In this document: positions 46,581 to 56,668 of the stretch, in pieces | How the letters are laid out: every line of letters begins with the position of its first letter | Position numbering within the stretch: position 1 is the first letter of the stretch | Source: Amycolatopsis sp. QT-25 | Lineage (GTDB): Bacteria; Actinomycetota; Actinomycetes; Mycobacteriales; Pseudonocardiaceae | Assembly (NCBI RefSeq): GCF_029369745.1 | Contig: NZ_CP120210.1 | Location: 2,666,001 to 2,730,000 of the forward strand | DNA length: 64,000 bases | Reading direction: 5' to 3' | Notes under the pieces: generated by a model | Database searches by the model: none | What the model saw: the letters and a program-made list of their open reading frames with translations, nothing else | Told to the model about the DNA's origin: nothing | Made by a program: the position numbers and the translations under genes

Positions 46581-47755
46581 GACCCCTCCAGAGGCAGTTC
46601 GGCGCGGACCAGCCAGCCGCCGCCGGACGGCCCGGCGGCGAGGGTGCCGCCCACCGCGACGGCGCGTTCCCGCATGTTCAGCAGGCCGAACCCGGTCCCG
46701 CCGTCATCGAGGCGGCCCGGCTGAAGATCGTTGCGCACCTCGACGGTGAGTATGCCGCCGCGTGAGCGGATGTCCAGGACCGCGCGGCCGCCAGGGGCGT
46801 GTTTCACCGCGTTGGTCAGCGCCTCCTGCGCGATCCGGTACGCGGTCAGATCGACCGCGGCGGGCAGCGGGGACGACGGGTCCGGTACGGAACCGAGTTC
46901 GACCTCCAGCCCGCTCGCCCGCGCCGAATCGACCAGTTTGGACAGTTCGGCCAGCCGGGCGGGCGCCGTCGTCTCGATATCGGAGTCCTCGCGCAGCAGC
47001 CCGATCATCGCGCGCATCTCCTCCAGCGCGCTCACACTGTTCTCCCGCACCGATTCCAGCACCTTCCTGGACAGCTTCGGGTCGGCGGAGGCGATCGACA
47101 ACGCGGCCTCGGACTGGATCGCGATCGCCGACAGATGCCCGGCGATGACGTCGTGCAGATCCCGCGCCATCTTCGAACGTTCCCCGGCGACGGCGGCCCT
47201 CCGGTCCAGTTCGCCGATCGTGGCCAGCTGGACGGCGTTGGCCCGTTCGTTCTCGGCGATGTCCCGCTGCTGCCGCACGTTCGCCGCCCACCACACCGGG
47301 GTGACGAGGAACGGCAGGAACGCGAACGCCACCAGGATCGCCGTCCGCCACTGCGAGGAGAGGACGAGCGCCAGGCAGACCACCGCGAGCGTCCCGAGCG
47401 CGGTGATACCGATCATCAGCCGGCTGACCCGCCGCGAACCGTAAAGCGTCGTCGCGTAGAGGAAGTCGGTGAAGACGACGAGGATCGGCAGCGAGGGACC
47501 GATCGCCACGTCCACGGCGACCACGACCAGCGCGGCGAGCAGCGCCCACGGGACCTCGCGGCGCAGCATCTCCAGCGCGCACAACACGGTCAGCTCGGTC
47601 AGCCGGATCCACAGCGGCGTCGTGTCCGGGCCGTTGAGCAGCACCTGCATCCCGCTGAGGTAGACGAGGGCGCCGGTGAGCCAGGTGCCGAGCGCGATGA
47701 CGAGGTCCTGCTTCCACGACGGGAGATGACTCAGGCGAGGGACCAGCGTGGGCAC
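46577..47755 (-). CDS. Sensor histidine kinase (HisKA_3)
   Basis: 392 residues from a GTG. Five or six N-terminal helices (about residues 15-150), then the DHp segment with the phosphorylated His in SKMARDLHDVIAGHLSAIAI, and an HATPase domain: YRIAQEALTNAVKHAPGG (N box) and GGTGFGLLNMRERAVAVGG (G box). This is the NarX/DesK-like class typical for actinobacterial two-component systems. The signal is unknown. A longer start would begin with a low-complexity stretch, so the internal GTG (MPTLVPRLSHLPSWKQD) is preferred. Confidence 0.9.
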   Translation of the reverse strand: MPTLVPRLSHLPSWKQDLVIALGTWLTGALVYLSGMQVLLNGPDTTPLWIRLTELTVLCALEMLRREVPWALLAALVVVAVDVAIGPSLPILVVFTDFLYATTLYGSRRVSRLMIGITALGTLAVVCLALVLSSQWRTAILVAFAFLPFLVTPVWWAANVRQQRDIAENERANAVQLATIGELDRRAAVAGERSKMARDLHDVIAGHLSAIAIQSEAALSIASADPKLSRKVLESVRENSVSALEEMRAMIGLLREDSDIETTAPARLAELSKLVDSARASGLEVELGSVPDPSSPLPAAVDLTAYRIAQEALTNAVKHAPGGRAVLDIRSRGGILTVEVRNDLQPGRLDDGGTGFGLLNMRERAVAVGGTLAAGPSGGGWLVRAELPLEGS

Positions 47756-47865
47756 CGATCCATCCCAGCACACCGGGGCGGGCGGCGGGGTCCTACGAAG
47801 TGATGACGATGATCTCCTGCCCCTCACCGACGCGCCGGACCACCGTCGGAGGCGAAGCTCGAAGG

Positions 47866-48456
47866 GTGAACAAGATCTGGGACTTTTTCGCGGAGAATCC
47901 GATGGCGGCGGTGATCGCCGCCGGGGAGATCGGTTTCTGGGTCGCCATCGGAGCCGGCCTGCTGGCCCGCTACCTGCTCCGGCTCAAGCGGACGAGCATC
48001 GTGCTGCTGGCCCTCACCCCGGTGATCGACGTCGTGGTGCTGGTCGCGACGGTGCTCGACCTCCAAGGCGGCGGCAAGGCGAACTTCGTGCACGGCCTCG
48101 CCGCGGTGTACCTCGGTTTCAGTGTGGTGTTCGGGCCGTCGATGATCCGGTGGGCCGACGCGCGGTTCGCGCACCGGTTCGCGGACGGGCCACCCCCGCC
48201 ACCCAAGCCGAGAGGAAGGGAGAAGGCCCGCCTCGAATGGCGCGAGTGGGGCAAATGCGTACTGGCGTGCGGAATCGCCGCGACCGTACTCCTGGCACTG
48301 ATCTTCCTGGTGGGCAACGGCGAACAGGTCGCGCCGCTGTGGGGCTGGTTGCCGCGGCTGGGGGTCGTGACGGCCATCTGGTTCGCCACCGGGCCGCTGT
48401 GGCAGGAGTTCTCGCCCAAGGACGACGACCGGGTCACGGAAGGGACACGACGATGA
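47866..48456 (+). CDS. Membrane protein of unknown function
   Basis: 196 residues from GTG 47866 (MNKIWDFFAENPMAAVIAAG). Four to five helices, with FWVAIGAGLLARYLLRLKRT, LLALTPVIDVVVLVATVLDL and LACGIAATVLLALIFLVGNG; a Pro-rich loop (DGPPPPPKPRGREK) faces one side. Divergent from the histidine kinase gene and overlapping the next small membrane gene (ATGA), suggesting a two-gene unit possibly controlled by the adjacent two-component system. Family unrecognised. Confidence 0.72.
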   Translation: MNKIWDFFAENPMAAVIAAGEIGFWVAIGAGLLARYLLRLKRTSIVLLALTPVIDVVVLVATVLDLQGGGKANFVHGLAAVYLGFSVVFGPSMIRWADARFAHRFADGPPPPPKPRGREKARLEWREWGKCVLACGIAATVLLALIFLVGNGEQVAPLWGWLPRLGVVTAIWFATGPLWQEFSPKDDDRVTEGTRR

Positions 48457-48662
48457 TCGAACTACTGGGGATCCTCCTGCTGGTGCAGGGCGGGGGAGGA
48501 CTGATCAACCGGCTGCTGGGCAGCACGAATCCGAGCTGGTTCGTCCAGCTCCACCTGCTTCCGCCGGGGATGCACGTGGTGGCCAGCGCGCTGATGGTGG
48601 CCGCCGGGGCGGGGTTGCTGTTCGCCGAGCGCGCCCGCAAGCAACGCCGCCGGTCGGAGTGA
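48453..48662 (+). CDS. Small two-helix membrane protein
   Basis: 69 residues. Two hydrophobic helices (MIELLGILLLVQGGGGLIN and HVVASALMVAAGAGLLFAE) around a short loop with GSTNPSWFVQLHLLPPGM, basic C-terminus. The ATG overlaps the stop of the preceding gene by 4 bases, so translation is coupled. Too small for a family call; probably partners with the upstream protein. Confidence 0.7.
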   Translation: MIELLGILLLVQGGGGLINRLLGSTNPSWFVQLHLLPPGMHVVASALMVAAGAGLLFAERARKQRRRSE

Positions 48663-48787
48663 GACGCCGGCCCGCGCCGAGGTGACGGCCGTGCTGCTCG
48701 TCCAGGCCTCCCGGAAGGTCGAGGTCGACCATCGGCCTGACACGGGTTTGTATCGAACGTATGCGCGTGGCCGGGAAGCTCGCGGGC

Positions 48788-49987
48788 ATGAAGAGGCTGG
48801 GACTTTTCGCTTCACTGCTGCTGATGTTCGCGCTCGTCCCCGGGGTCGCCTCCGCCGCGGCCGCCTTCCCGAAGATGGACGCGGCCACGGTCGACGGCTT
48901 TCGCTGGACGTCCGGTTCGTCCTTCGGCACCTACGGCGCCCGGATCGCCGCGCTGGAGAAGCATCTTCCGCCGCGTGGTCTGCCGGAGATCCTGTCGTCG
49001 GCCAACCGGAAGGCGCGCCCGCTGTGCCACGGCACCCATCTCGCGGCGGCATTGAAACCGGCGGGATTCTGCTGGGAGGACGCCAACGACGACAAGACCA
49101 ACGACTGGATCCCGCAGGGGCTGACCGGTTCCGGCGACGCCGACGCGGCGACCGGGAAGGTGGGCGGGAAACGGGTCGTGGCGGCCTCTTGGCACACCCC
49201 CGGTGACACCATGGTCCGGCTGTCCTTTGTGGACGCCACCGGGCTCGGCTACCGGCACGTGCTGCTCGTGGAACCGACGTCGAACGACAACTTCGCCGTC
49301 GTGCAGGGGCACGGGCACGGGATGACCTGGATCGGGAACCGGCTGTTCGTCGCGACCACCGGGGGAGTGGTGCGGGTCTTCGACACGACGCACTTCTGGA
49401 AGGTCGACGACGGCTCCGGCATCGTCGGGAAGGGCCCGGACGGCAAGTACCACGCGGCGTTCTACGACTACGCGATGCCGCAGATCGGCGCGTACTGGTA
49501 CCCCGGCGGCGGCACCTGCACCAACGCCCCCGGGACGCGGCCGTGTCTCGCGACGATGTCGTTCGACCACGGCGACGGTTCGATCGTGACCTCGGAGCAC
49601 ATCCCGAACGCCGCGGGCGGCCGGGTGCTGCGCTGGCCGTTCGACCGCGCGACCGGCCTGCCCAAGGTGTCGGCCGACGGGACGGTGCACGCGAAGGAAG
49701 GGTTCGTGTCGCCGGTGTGGGGCATGCAGGGAGCGGTGGCGCGCAACGGATATTTCGTGCTGACCGGGGTGTGTCCCGAGTACGCCGGAGTGGCGGGCGA
49801 CCATCCGTCGTGCCTGCACGGCGGGGTCGGCGGGACCTCGACGTCGCGGCTGGGCGGCAGGGCGCCGGTGAACTCGCAGAACCTGTCGTACTGGCCGGCG
49901 ACGGGGGAGCTGTGGCTGATGAACGAGCAGCTCCGGGAACGGGTGACGGTGCACGTGCCGTGGACGACCCTGACCGGCAGGCCCTGA
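48788..49987 (+). CDS. Secreted protein, beta-propeller-like, unknown function
   Basis: 399 residues from ATG 48788 (MKRLGLFASLLLMFALVPGV); signal peptide cleavage likely after ASA near 21-24. The mature domain has several strand repeats typical of propellers (GHGMTWIGNRLFVATTGGVV, GSIVTSEHIPNAAGGRVLRW, QNLSYWPATGELWLMNEQLR) and six or more Cys. No enzyme motif visible. It resembles actinobacterial secreted hypothetical proteins I cannot name. An earlier ATG (48761) would add nine residues without a better SD. Confidence 0.75.
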   Translation: MKRLGLFASLLLMFALVPGVASAAAAFPKMDAATVDGFRWTSGSSFGTYGARIAALEKHLPPRGLPEILSSANRKARPLCHGTHLAAALKPAGFCWEDANDDKTNDWIPQGLTGSGDADAATGKVGGKRVVAASWHTPGDTMVRLSFVDATGLGYRHVLLVEPTSNDNFAVVQGHGHGMTWIGNRLFVATTGGVVRVFDTTHFWKVDDGSGIVGKGPDGKYHAAFYDYAMPQIGAYWYPGGGTCTNAPGTRPCLATMSFDHGDGSIVTSEHIPNAAGGRVLRWPFDRATGLPKVSADGTVHAKEGFVSPVWGMQGAVARNGYFVLTGVCPEYAGVAGDHPSCLHGGVGGTSTSRLGGRAPVNSQNLSYWPATGELWLMNEQLRERVTVHVPWTTLTGRP

Positions 49988-50015
49988 CCGGCCCGTGATC
50001 CGACACCGGAGACGA

Positions 50016-50048
50016 AAAACCCCGCCACCGGAACGGTGACGGGGTTTT
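50016..50048. terminator. Bidirectional terminator between the secreted protein and sigA
   Basis: AAAACCCCGCCACCG - GAA - CGGTGACGGGGTTTT: 15-base arms with one mismatch, A-run before and T-run after. 28 bases after the secreted-protein stop and 13 bases from the sigA stop. Classic rho-independent shape in both directions. Confidence 0.9.
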
Positions 50049-50061
50049 CCTGGAACCTGGA

Positions 50062-51462
50062 TCAGTCCAGGTAGTCGCGCAGCACCTGCGAACGCGACGG
50101 GTGACGCAGCTTCGACATCGTCTTCGACTCGATCTGCCGGATGCGCTCACGGGTCACCCCGTACACCTGGCCGATCTCGTCGAGCGTGCGCGGCTGGCCG
50201 TCGGTGAGGCCGAACCGCAGCCGCACCACACCCGCCTCCCGTTCGGACAGCGTCTGCAGCACCGACTGGAGCTGGTCCTGCAGCAGTGTGAAGGACACCG
50301 CGTCGACCGCGACGACGGCCTCGGAGTCCTCGATGAAGTCACCGAGCTGCGAGTCGCCCTCGTCGCCGATGGTCTGGTCGAGCGAGATCGGCTCGCGGGC
50401 GTACTGCTGGATCTCGAGGACCTTCTCCGGGGAGATGTCCATTTCCTTGGCGAGCTCTTCGGGGGTGGGCTCGCGGCCGAGGTCCTGCAGGAGTTCACGC
50501 TGTATGCGGCCGAGCTTGTTGATGACCTCGACCATGTGCACCGGGATACGGATGGTGCGGGCCTGGTCGGCCATCGCGCGGGTGATCGCCTGACGGATCC
50601 ACCAGGTGGCGTACGTGGAGAACTTGTAGCCCTTGGTGTAGTCGAACTTCTCGACCGCGCGGATCAGGCCGAGGTTGCCCTCCTGGATCAGGTCCAGGAA
50701 CGCCATGCCGCGGCCGGTGTAGCGCTTGGCCAGCGAGACCACGAGCCGGAGGTTCGCCTCCAGCAGGTGGTTCTTCGCCCGCTCACCGTCGCGCACGATC
50801 CACTTGAGGTCGCGCCGCATCTGGGTGACGAGCTTCTCGCCCTCCTCCTCGGCGTTGCGGACGCGTTCGGCGGCGTAGAGCCCGGCCTCGATGCGCTTGG
50901 CGAGCTCCACCTCCTCCTCCGCGTTCAGCAGGGCGACCTTGCCGATCTGCTTGAGGTACGCGCGGACCGAGTCGGCCGAAGCGGTGAGCTCGGCGTCCTT
51001 GCGCGCCTGGCGCAGCGCCTCGGACTCTTCCTCGTCCCAGACGAAGTCCGGGTTGTCGGAGGTCTTTCCGGCGTTCTTGTCGGTCGGCGTGCGGCGTCCG
51101 CGGGGGGGCGTCTCTTCGACGTCCTCCTCGGACTCCGCGTCCTCTTCCGTTTCCTCGGTGACCGTCGCGTCGACGACGTCCACCTCGACCTCTTCCAGGT
51201 CCGACAGATCCGGGGTCTCGAGGTCGGCTTCGTCGAGCTCTACCGGACCGTCTTCCGGATCGCCGTCTTCGGTCTTGGCGCCCTTGGTGGTGGGTTTCTT
51301 GGCCGGAGCCTTCTTCGCCGGGGCCTTCTTCGCGCCTGCCGCCTTGGCGGCGGTCTTGCGCGCCGCGGGCTTCGCCGCGTCGGTGGCTGCCTCGTCGGCC
51401 GGCTCGCCGGCTGCGGTCGCTGTCTTCGTCCCGCTTCGGGTTGCGGTTCTTGCGGCTGCCAC
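50062..51462 (-). CDS. sigA: Primary RNA polymerase sigma factor SigA (HrdB/RpoD)
   Basis: 466 residues. Long N-terminal region 1.1 rich in Lys/Ala then Glu/Asp (about 1-150), region 1.2 ([20 protein letters not shown]), regions 2.1-2.4 ([40 protein letters not shown]), region 3 ([20 protein letters not shown]) and region 4.2 ([20 protein letters not shown]). This is the essential housekeeping sigma. GTG start at 51462. In the same order relative to ppgK and suhB as in M. tuberculosis. Confidence 0.97.
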   Translation of the reverse strand: MAAARTATRSGTKTATAAGEPADEAATDAAKPAARKTAAKAAGAKKAPAKKAPAKKPTTKGAKTEDGDPEDGPVELDEADLETPDLSDLEEVEVDVVDATVTEETEEDAESEEDVEETPPRGRRTPTDKNAGKTSDNPDFVWDEEESEALRQARKDAELTASADSVRAYLKQIGKVALLNAEEEVELAKRIEAGLYAAERVRNAEEEGEKLVTQMRRDLKWIVRDGERAKNHLLEANLRLVVSLAKRYTGRGMAFLDLIQEGNLGLIRAVEKFDYTKGYKFSTYATWWIRQAITRAMADQARTIRIPVHMVEVINKLGRIQRELLQDLGREPTPEELAKEMDISPEKVLEIQQYAREPISLDQTIGDEGDSQLGDFIEDSEAVVAVDAVSFTLLQDQLQSVLQTLSEREAGVVRLRFGLTDGQPRTLDEIGQVYGVTRERIRQIESKTMSKLRHPSRSQVLRDYLD

Positions 51463-51708
51463 TTACGCCCTTTCGCAGCGGTCGATCATGACGAGCCGAG
51501 GCGTGATGGTCTCGGCTGCCTCAAACTTCGGGGGAACACCCTCGGCCTGCGGTTTCCCTCGTTCTCGTGGGGGCCGCCGCCGTGAGCCGTGTTCCATTGT
51601 AACGACGATACGGGACAGCGTCGCGGCGCGGACCACCACCCGGCGGGCGCGACACGCCGTGCGACCCGCCGAAGTGACATCCGTGGCGCGGATGTCAGTG
51701 TGGGCGTG

Positions 51709-52494
<786 letters not shown>

Positions 52495-52537
52495 GATTCA
52501 GAAGCCTGCCTCGGAGACTTTAACCGGATGTGGTGAC

Positions 52538-53356
52538 ATGGCGGACGTGGGAGTTGACGAGACGTTGCTGAAAAGTGTCGCCGAGCGTGTCGCGGGCGAG
52601 GCCGCCGAACTGGTCCACGAGGCTTGGACCGGGATGAACGGGGGCCGTGAGGTGCGGGTGGACACCAAATCCGCCGACACCGACGTGGTGACCGCCGTGG
52701 ACCACGAGTCGGAACGGTTGGTGCGCGCCCGGCTCGCCGAACTGCGTCCCGACGACGCCGTGCTCGGCGAGGAGGGAGGCGGGATCGCCGGCGACGGGGT
52801 GACCTGGGTGGTCGACCCGATCGACGGGACGGTGAACTTCCTCTACGGGCTGCCCTGGTTCGCCGTGTCGGTGGCCGCGCAGGTCGGCGGCGTGTCGGTG
52901 GCGGGCGCCGTCGTCGAACCGGTCAGCGGCCGCCGCTGGACCGCCGCGCGCGGGCAGGGCGCGTTCCTCGACGGGCGGCGGCTGTCGGTCAACGCCCCGC
53001 GGCGGCTCGACCTGACCCTCGTCGGCACCGGGTTCGCCTACCGGGTCGAACGGCGGACGAAGCAGGCCCGGTTCGTCGCCGGACTGGCGACCAGGGTGCG
53101 GGACGTCCGGCGCAACGGGGCCGCGTCACTCGATCTGTGTGCGGTCGCGGCGGGCTGGCTGGACGCCTACGTCGAACACGGCCTCGGGCACTGGGACTGG
53201 GCCGCGGGGGCGCTCATCGCCGCCGAGGCGGGTGCCAGGGTGTCGCTGCCGGGGGAGGACGCCGAACTCGGGCCGGACGCGACCTTCGCGGTGGCGCCGT
53301 CGATCGAAGGACCGTTGCGTCAGGCCTTGCTCGACTCGGGCGTGGGCGCGATTTGA
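52538..53356 (+). CDS. suhB: Inositol monophosphatase family protein (SuhB type)
   Basis: 272 residues. All Mg-dependent phosphatase motifs: [46 protein letters not shown], and the final [20 protein letters not shown]. Likely makes myo-inositol for phosphatidylinositol and mycothiol, or acts on related phosphates. Divergent from ppgK with 43 bases between starts. ATG start at 52538; an overlapping GTG upstream is out of frame. Confidence 0.93.
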   Translation: MADVGVDETLLKSVAERVAGEAAELVHEAWTGMNGGREVRVDTKSADTDVVTAVDHESERLVRARLAELRPDDAVLGEEGGGIAGDGVTWVVDPIDGTVNFLYGLPWFAVSVAAQVGGVSVAGAVVEPVSGRRWTAARGQGAFLDGRRLSVNAPRRLDLTLVGTGFAYRVERRTKQARFVAGLATRVRDVRRNGAASLDLCAVAAGWLDAYVEHGLGHWDWAAGALIAAEAGARVSLPGEDAELGPDATFAVAPSIEGPLRQALLDSGVGAI

Positions 53357-53366
53357 GCGCCTGAGC

Positions 53367-53423
53367 GCGCTAGGAAAGGTCCTTTCCTGGCAAAATTTGC
53401 CAGGAAAGGACCTTTCCTAGCGC
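53367..53423. terminator. 57-bp perfect palindrome, AAATT-centred family
   Basis: 28-base arms (53367-53394, 53396-53423) are perfect complements around one A; centre TGGCAAAATTTGCCA. It starts 10 bases after the suhB stop and ends 11 bases before the cei stop on the other strand. Longest perfect palindrome in the window. Shares its inner sequence with 36238. Confidence 0.85.
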
Positions 53424-53434
53424 TTGGAAGAGTT

Positions 53435-54118
53435 TCAGCAGGGGGCTTCGCGGGCGGCCTTCAGCAGCGCCTGGTCGATCACCGGGGCCCCGCCGCCTGC
53501 CGACTGCTCGCCGCCGCCGGTGCCCTGCTGCGCCTTCGACCACCGAGTGAGCTGGTCGAGCACCTGGCGCGCCTCCGCCTTCGGGCGGACGTCGCTGAGC
53601 AGGGTGCCGGTGGTGAACGTGACCGAAGCGTCCTTGCGGTTGTCCTCGACCAACTCGGCGCACGGGACCACCAGGCTCAGCGTGCGGGCCGCGGCCGCGC
53701 CGTTCTCGCCGAAGCGGATCTGGCCGCGGCACTTGGCTTCGGCGTTCTTGTAGGCCGGATCGACGTCCGGCTCCAGCACCTGGGAGAAACCGAGTTCCCG
53801 GAGCGTGCTGGTGACGATGCCGCCTTGGCCGCGGACCTGGGATCCGTTGAGCACCTGGACGGCGACCTTGTCCGGCGGGACCGGCGCCCGGTCGTCGAGT
53901 CCATCGTGTGCCAGCGGCGTGTAGGTGACACCCTGCTGTGGGGCGGGCGGCGGATCGCAGCGGATCTTCGCGTCGATGTCGGCGTTGCTCGCCACGACGT
54001 TCACCCAGACGATGACCGCACCGAGTGCCATCACCCCGATGACGATGAGCGCGGGCAGCGGCTTGCGTTTGCGATACGGCCCCGCCCCGCGGTCCCCGAT
54101 GCCGTTCCCCGACGCCAC
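53435..54118 (-). CDS. cei: Envelope integrity protein Cei (LytR C-terminal domain)
   Basis: 227 residues from a GTG (MASGNGIGDRGAGPYRKRKP). Short basic cytoplasmic part, one membrane helix (LPALIVIGVMALGAVIVWVN), then an external region with a LytR_C (CpsA) fold: KVAVQVLNGSQVRGQGGIVT and LRELGFSQVLEPDVDPAYK. M. tuberculosis Rv2700 has this same architecture and place in the gene order, where it is needed for envelope integrity and virulence. Shares its terminator with suhB. An SD (AAGGGA) lies 7 bases upstream of the GTG. Confidence 0.86.
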   Translation of the reverse strand: MASGNGIGDRGAGPYRKRKPLPALIVIGVMALGAVIVWVNVVASNADIDAKIRCDPPPAPQQGVTYTPLAHDGLDDRAPVPPDKVAVQVLNGSQVRGQGGIVTSTLRELGFSQVLEPDVDPAYKNAEAKCRGQIRFGENGAAAARTLSLVVPCAELVEDNRKDASVTFTTGTLLSDVRPKAEARQVLDQLTRWSKAQQGTGGGEQSAGGGAPVIDQALLKAAREAPC

Positions 54119-54570
54119 CTGCCAGTCCCTTCCCCAAGCCCGGATCCCCGGACGGTGCTTCGTCCCACCATCGTGTCCGACCAGCCTATGCGTTGTGGCG
54201 AAGGTGATCGGCGCGGGCCTCCGGATAGCACCACGCGGTGACCACTCCGGGCAAGCGACCGGGCCCAAGCGGTGAGGTACCCGACGCGGGCGCAACCCAT
54301 TCGGACGCCAAGCGTCTCGACAGCAGGGTTCGCCCTGTTGGGTGACCTGATCCCGGCAATGTCTGACTCGTTGCAGAGCGGATATCGGCGTGAGCTACCC
54401 TTCGCGGGCTCAGGCGACAGTAAGAGGCACAAAAGAGAGACCTCGCTCACTGCCCGGCCGGGCACAAACAGGGGCGCTGGGACGTTAACCAGCGGCACGA
54501 AGGACTCACGAGCCGCGCGCTCGAGGGTCCGGGCCATCAGACATCGAAGCATCGCAGGGGTGAGGGACAA
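54119..54570. other. Divergent promoter region of cei and the DUF4193 gene
   Basis: 452 bases without a credible gene. A possible promoter for the DUF4193 gene is TTGCAG (54371-54376) and TACCCT (54396-54401), but the 19-base spacing is long. No strong hairpin or repeat noted. Confidence 0.4.
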
Positions 54571-54879
54571 ATGGCGACCGACTACGACGCTCCGCGCCGC
54601 AGCGAAGCCGACGAGCTGGCCGAAGACTCGTTGGAAGAGCTCAAGGCACGGCGCAACGAAAATCAGTCCGGCGTCGTGGACGTCGACGAGGACGCGACCG
54701 CCGAGAACTTCGAGCTGCCGGGCGCGGACCTCTCCGGACTTTCCGGGGAGGACCTGACCGTCAAGGTCGTGCCCAAGCAGGCCGACGAGTTCACCTGCTC
54801 CGTCTGCTTCCTGGTGCATCACCGCAGCAGGCTGGCGGAGGAGAGTGGCGGACGGCTCATCTGCCGCGACTGCGCCTGA
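54571..54879 (+). CDS. DUF4193 domain protein
   Basis: 102 residues. N-terminal acidic part (SEADELAEDSLEELKARRNE), then VKVVPKQADEFTCSVCFLVH and the final GGRLICRDCA: Cys-x2-Cys plus Cys-x2-Cys, a small zinc ribbon. Orthologue by position of M. tuberculosis Rv2699c. Function unknown; the long 5' region and zinc ribbon suggest an RNA- or RNAP-linked regulator, an inference only. ATG with SD GGGGTGAGG. Confidence 0.9.
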   Translation: MATDYDAPRRSEADELAEDSLEELKARRNENQSGVVDVDEDATAENFELPGADLSGLSGEDLTVKVVPKQADEFTCSVCFLVHHRSRLAEESGGRLICRDCA

Positions 54880-54932
54880 GCCTACGGGCACAGGGGACGG
54901 CGCGACAGGGGTTTCGGGGTTCGAACAGGAAC

Positions 54933-54962
54933 AAGGGGGCCGGCCGAATGGCCGGCCCCCTT
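54933..54962. terminator. Bidirectional terminator hairpin
   Basis: AAGGGGGCCGGCC - GAAT - GGCCGGCCCCCTT: 13-bp perfect stem with a tetraloop and a T-run. It lies between the converging DUF4193 and DUF3093 genes. Confidence 0.9.
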
Positions 54963-54970
54963 TCCCGTGC

Positions 54971-55465
54971 CTAGGACTTCGAGGCGGTCCGCCGCAGCAG
55001 CGCGGCCACCTTCTCCGGATGCCGGGTGCTGAACAGCCAGTACGGCGTGGGGTCTTCGGGGTCGGTGAGCCACACCCGCACGACCGGGCCGACCCAGCCC
55101 CGGTGCAGGACGAACGCCGCCGGATCGGCGTCGCGGCCGAGTGCCTTGCGCTTCGCTTCCTTGTCGATGACGTCGACGTCGCCGACGAACTCGAGCGGCA
55201 GATGCGCGTCGCGCAGCCACAGCTCCGGCTTGGCGCCACCGGTCACCCGGACGCGGGACCGGCCGAGTGAAACCATCAGCGCGATCACCGCGGGGATCAG
55301 CACCACGTACGGCAGCCAGCCGCGGAGCCCCGGATAGCCCATGTCGATCTCCGCCGCCAGCAGCCCGCCGCCCAGCAGCGGCAACGGCCAGCCCCACCAC
55401 GGGACGTAAAGCCGTTCCGAATACCTGACGGCGCCGCCTTCGGCCGTGCTCACGCTCTCACCCAC
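54971..55465 (-). CDS. DUF3093 membrane protein
   Basis: 164 residues from GTG 55465 ([20 protein letters not shown]). Two close helices ([19 protein letters not shown] and [15 protein letters not shown]), then a cytoplasmic beta-rich domain ([37 protein letters not shown]), the DUF3093 layout. Positional orthologue of Rv2698. Divergent from dut with 24 bases between starts, so their promoters must overlap. A shorter GTG start (55453) is possible. Confidence 0.87.
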   Translation of the reverse strand: MGESVSTAEGGAVRYSERLYVPWWGWPLPLLGGGLLAAEIDMGYPGLRGWLPYVVLIPAVIALMVSLGRSRVRVTGGAKPELWLRDAHLPLEFVGDVDVIDKEAKRKALGRDADPAAFVLHRGWVGPVVRVWLTDPEDPTPYWLFSTRHPEKVAALLRRTASKS

Positions 55466-55489
55466 GCGTTCAGGGTAGTCTCGCCGCCC

Positions 55490-55972
55490 GTGTCCACCGT
55501 TCAGGTACTGCTTTCCCGGATCGATCCTTCGGTCCCCCTCCCCGCCTACGCGCGCCCCGGTGACGCGGGCGCCGACCTCGTCACCACCTCGGATCTCGTG
55601 CTCGCGCCCGGCGAACGCGGCGTCGTCGGAACGGGCGTCGCGGTCGCGCTGCCGCCCGGGTACGCGGGCTTCGTCCACCCACGTTCGGGGCTCGCCGCCC
55701 GTGTCGGCCTCTCGGTCGTCAACACGCCGGGCACGATCGACTCGGGGTACCGCGGTGAGATCCGCGTCTGCCTGATCAACCATGATCTCTCCGAGAAGGT
55801 CGTGCTCACCCGCGGCGACCGGATCGCACAGCTGGTCGTGCAACGGGTCGAAACGGCCGAATTCGTCGAGGTCGCCGAACTCGAGCGGTCCGAGCGCGGC
55901 GAGGGCGGGTATGGCTCCACCGGCGGACACGCCACACTGGGAGCCGGAGCCAGGGAAGGAACGGAGAACTAG
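55490..55972 (+). CDS. dut: Deoxyuridine 5'-triphosphate nucleotidohydrolase
   Basis: 160 residues with all five dUTPase motifs: [16 protein letters not shown] (1), [13 protein letters not shown] (2), [16 protein letters not shown] (3), [14 protein letters not shown] (4) and [15 protein letters not shown] (5). It hydrolyses dUTP to dUMP and pyrophosphate, keeping uracil out of DNA. Trimeric enzyme. The stop overlaps the DUF3710 start by one base. GTG start, no SD, possibly leaderless. Confidence 0.96.
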   Translation: MSTVQVLLSRIDPSVPLPAYARPGDAGADLVTTSDLVLAPGERGVVGTGVAVALPPGYAGFVHPRSGLAARVGLSVVNTPGTIDSGYRGEIRVCLINHDLSEKVVLTRGDRIAQLVVQRVETAEFVEVAELERSERGEGGYGSTGGHATLGAGAREGTEN

Positions 55973-56628
55973 TGGGGATTTTCGGACGCAAGCGCGAGGC
56001 CAAGCCGAGCGGGCGGCACGCCGCGCCCGAGGTCGACGAGCGCCCCGGCAGCGCCACCGACGACGAGGAGATCGAGTCCCAGCTGTCGGAGACCGCCGAC
56101 GGTCCCTTCGACCTCGCCGACGCGCCCGACGACGGCATCCCGAGGATCGACCTGGGTTCGGTGAAGGTACCGGTACCCGACGGTTCCCAGGTCCAGGTCG
56201 AAATGGACCCGGAGAGCGGCGGCGTCCGCGCGGTGCACGTCGTCACCGAGCAGGGTCAGATCACCGTCAGCGGCTACGCGGCGCCTCGGTCCGGCGGGCT
56301 GTGGAAGGACGTCAGCACCGAACTCACCGAGCAGCTGCGCGCCGACGGCGCCAAGGTCTCGGTCGGCATGGGCGAGTGGGGACTGGAGCTGTCCGCGATC
56401 GTCGGCGACGTCGCGCTGCGGTTCGTCGGGGTCGACGGTCCGCGCTGGATGCTCCGCGGTGTCATCGCCGGTCCGCAGTCGCAGGCGTCCCAGGCGCCCG
56501 CGGTGCTGCGGGAGATCGTGCGGCACACCATCGTCGACCGCGGTGACGCGCCGATGCCGGTCCGCACTCCGCTGACCATCACGCTGCCCGACGCCGTCGC
56601 GCAGCACATCGCCGAGCAGCAGGGTTGA
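55972..56628 (+). CDS. DUF3710 domain protein
   Basis: 218 residues. Charged N-terminus (MGIFGRKREAKPSGRHAAPE), then DGIPRIDLGSVKVPVPDG and QVEMDPESGGVRAVHVVTEQ, the diagnostic DUF3710 core, and a C-terminal helix pair. Positional orthologue of Rv2696c, always next to dut in actinobacteria. Function unknown; coupling with dut hints at nucleotide metabolism or DNA maintenance. Followed by 40 bases, then the convergent alpha/beta hydrolase. Confidence 0.9.
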   Translation: MGIFGRKREAKPSGRHAAPEVDERPGSATDDEEIESQLSETADGPFDLADAPDDGIPRIDLGSVKVPVPDGSQVQVEMDPESGGVRAVHVVTEQGQITVSGYAAPRSGGLWKDVSTELTEQLRADGAKVSVGMGEWGLELSAIVGDVALRFVGVDGPRWMLRGVIAGPQSQASQAPAVLREIVRHTIVDRGDAPMPVRTPLTITLPDAVAQHIAEQQG

Positions 56629-56668
56629 GTGGTCGCGCGCTGACGTGAACGCGCCGAAGGGGCGCCGG

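Noticed and set aside
54371-54401. TTGCAG/TACCCT as a promoter of the DUF4193 gene
   Set aside because: The 19-base spacing is long and neither hexamer is strong; kept only as a remark, not as a feature.
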